Source: Sphingopyxis sp. PET50
GTDB lineage: Bacteria > Pseudomonadota > Alphaproteobacteria > Sphingomonadales > Sphingomonadaceae
DNA: 64,000 nt
Direction: 5' to 3'
Assembly (NCBI RefSeq): GCF_025244705.1
Contig: NZ_CP104207.1
Coordinates: forward strand, 2,542,001-2,606,000
The position numbers and the translations under genes were made by a program. Below, one piece after another: positions 62,652 through 64,000 of the stretch (the first letter of the stretch is position 1; each line of letters begins with the position of its first letter). Under the pieces are notes generated by a model. It was not told where the DNA came from. It worked only from the letters and a program-made list of their open reading frames with translations, and searched no databases.

Positions 62652-62696
62652 TTAATTTTGATTTAACCCGCAGGAATCCACGAGTCGCGGCGATTC
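62652..62696 (-). promoter_or_regulatory. ctrA regulatory region: CtrA box and three GANTC sites
   Basis: A perfect TTAA-N7-TTAA CtrA box is at 62652-62666, and a half-site TTAACCAT near 62623. GANTC methylation sites follow at 62674, 62682 and 62692, all within 23 bases. In Caulobacter, ctrA is controlled by CtrA itself and by GcrA/CcrM through GANTC (established knowledge), so the same logic is likely here. Confidence 0.75.
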
Positions 62697-62719
62697 CGCA
62701 CCAGCCGGAGAAGCTGTTC

Positions 62720-62784
62720 CCCGGCGAAAGCCGGGGTCCACATGCCATGCGCGCGTCATCAATGGACCCCGGCTTTCGCCGGGG
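62720..62784. repeat. Palindromic repeat CCCCGGCGAAAGCCGGGG, family E
   Basis: Arms 62720-62741 and 62763-62784 are perfectly complementary over 22 bases; each arm contains its own hairpin CCCCGGCGAAAGCCGGGG. It lies between the ctrA promoter and the end of the LysR gene. Confidence 0.8.
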
Positions 62785-62821
62785 GAACGGCGACGATCCA
62801 TGGTCAGGACCGCGGGCGTTC

Positions 62822-63758
62822 TCAACCGCTCCCCAGCGCCAGATGCTGCGCATGGGCGCCGGTGCAGGATCGTTTCAGCGTATCGACCAGATGGTCCGAC
62901 AGCGCCTTCACCCGCGCCGGGCGCAGCCGCGATGGTGGCGAAAGAAGGTGAAGAAAGGATTGCGGCAGCGACCAGTCGGTCAGGATGCGCACGACGTCGC
63001 CCGCGACCAGGGCCTCCTCGGCGATGAAGTCGGGCAGCGCGGCAATGCCGCCGCCCGCGACGATCAGCGGGATCATCACATCGCCATTGTTGGTGAACAG
63101 GGGTCCGGTCGGAACCACCGTCGCCTCCTCGCCCTCGCGGTGGAAGCGCAGCGGCAGCGTCCTCTCGCGGTGGCCGTAACCGATCAGCCGGTGGCGGCCG
63201 AGTTCGAGCGGGTGGCGCGGCGTGCCATATTTCTCCAGATAGGCGGGGCTTGCGATCACCGAACCCGCGACCGGCGCGATCGTGCGCGCGAGCAGGCTCG
63301 AATCCTCCATGCTCGCGATGCGGAGCGCCAGGTCGATGCCGTCCGCCACGACATCGTGACGCGCGTCGCTGAGCATCACCTCGATCTCGACCGCCGGATG
63401 CATCTCGAGAAAGGCCGCGAGCGGCCCGCCCAGCACCTTGATCCCGAAGCTCATCGGCGCCGCGAGGCGGATCGGGCCTAGCCAGGTCGACCCGGTCGCC
63501 GCGCGCCGCCTCGGTCGCGGCGGTCGCGGCGGCGACCATCGCATGCGCCTCGCCAAGCAGCCCCGCCCCCGCGGTCGACACGGTGACCGTGCGCGAACTG
63601 CGGTGGAGCAGGGTGATGCCCAGCGACGCCTCCAGCCGCGTTACCGCTTTCGACACGCTGGCTTTCGACAGGCCGAGCGTTACCGCCGCGGCGGTGAAAC
63701 TGCCGCTGTCGGCGACCGCGGCGAAACAGGCCCAGCCTTCATAATCGGGAAGCGCCAT
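62822..63758 (-). pseudogene. LysR-family transcriptional regulator, one +1 frameshift
   Basis: From 63758: MALPDYEGWACFAAVADSGS and the winged helix-turn-helix TLGLSKASVSKAVTRLEASL. Near 63478-63490 the frame moves by one; the effector domain then reads LGPIRLAAPMSFGIKVLGGP, EVMLSDARHDVVADGIDLAL and GGGIAALPDFIAEEALV to the stop at 62822. About 311 residues, normal for LysR. No target gene is identifiable because the window ends just upstream. Confidence 0.85.
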
Positions 63759-63779
63759 TGGAATTCTCCATCCTCAAAG

Positions 63780-63869
63780 CCGTTCGCCCTGAGCCTGTCG
63801 AAGGGCCGTTCTTTCTCTTGAACGTCGGGAGAAAGAAGGACGGTGCTTCGACAAGCTCAGCACGAACGG
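63780..63869. repeat. Inverted repeat with CCTGAGCCTGTCGAAG, family C (copy 2)
   Basis: 63780-63803 pairs with 63846-63869 with three mismatches in 24. It shares CCTGAGCCTGTCGAAG with 36129-36195. The remaining 131 bases to the window end hold TCGAAACGATAGAT and TTTCAGAAACGAT, possibly a LysR operator region, and no gene. Confidence 0.7.
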
Positions 63870-64000
63870 GAAATTGGGGCACCAGATTAGCAGAGATATC
63901 GAAACGATAGATTTCCATCTACGCTATTTCAGAAACGATCGCCATCGCTATCTTGTCCCCAACAGCTTCACCCCGCATCCGCGATACGGGTGAAGATCGA

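Overview
The window reads as chromosome from a sphingomonad (Alphaproteobacteria, Sphingomonadales; Sphingopyxis or a close relative is my best guess). The reasons are the high GC content, a CtrA cell-cycle regulator with GANTC and TTAA-N7-TTAA sites in its promoter, the proA-nadD-rsfS-rlmH-envC-S41 protease-dsbB-coq7 run, many secreted peptidases, and dense palindromic intergenic repeats. The genus is inference; no rRNA gene is present.

Layout. 1-5215: a Ser/Thr kinase (cut by the window edge) and a TIR-domain membrane protein, divergent from an acetyltransferase-like gene and a large membrane protein of unknown function. 5208-16554: an 11.3-kb integrated island inside a tRNA-Arg(UCU) gene, whose 3' half lies at 5174-5218 and 5' half at 16544-16586. 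It carries a tyrosine integrase, an AlpA-like regulator, a primase-helicase with iteron-like repeats, small and large terminase subunits, small unknown genes, an AT-richer cargo that looks like a restriction-modification system, and its own intact tRNA-Arg(UCU) at 16383-16459. It has no capsid or tail genes, so it resembles a phage satellite. 16587-31144: queuosine-precursor transporter, purQ/purS/purC, bfd/bfr, peptidases, PhoD-type phosphatase, enoyl-CoA hydratase and proA. 31145-37925: a toxin-antitoxin pair placed between proA and nadD, then rsfS, rlmH, envC, the S41 protease, dsbB and coq7. 37936-44410: SulP transporter, an S9 peptidase, a PmbA/TldD protein and an inositol-phosphatase-family gene, the last two separated by a 264-bp MITE. 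44858-47784: rpsM-rpsK-rpoA-rplQ. 47924-61570: ABC-F ATPase, regulator, DUF4166/saccharopine-reductase pair, prolyl oligopeptidase, small exported proteins, M28 peptidase and PilZ. 61745-63869: ctrA with terminator and promoter sites, then a LysR regulator.

Two global points matter for any user. First, about fifteen frameshifts break otherwise well-formed genes, including essential rpsK and also rlmH. Every one is a net +1 (one extra base) and none was found in the island. This pattern suggests insertion errors in the sequence rather than real decay. Second, palindromic intergenic repeats of several families occur throughout the core sequence but not inside the island, which supports the island's later arrival.

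The most interesting items are the island that splits a tRNA-Arg(UCU) gene and brings a different complete tRNA with the same anticodon; the kinase/TIR/acetyltransferase/membrane-protein locus; and the MITE whose 3-bp target duplication rebuilt both the stop codon of one gene and the start codon of the next.
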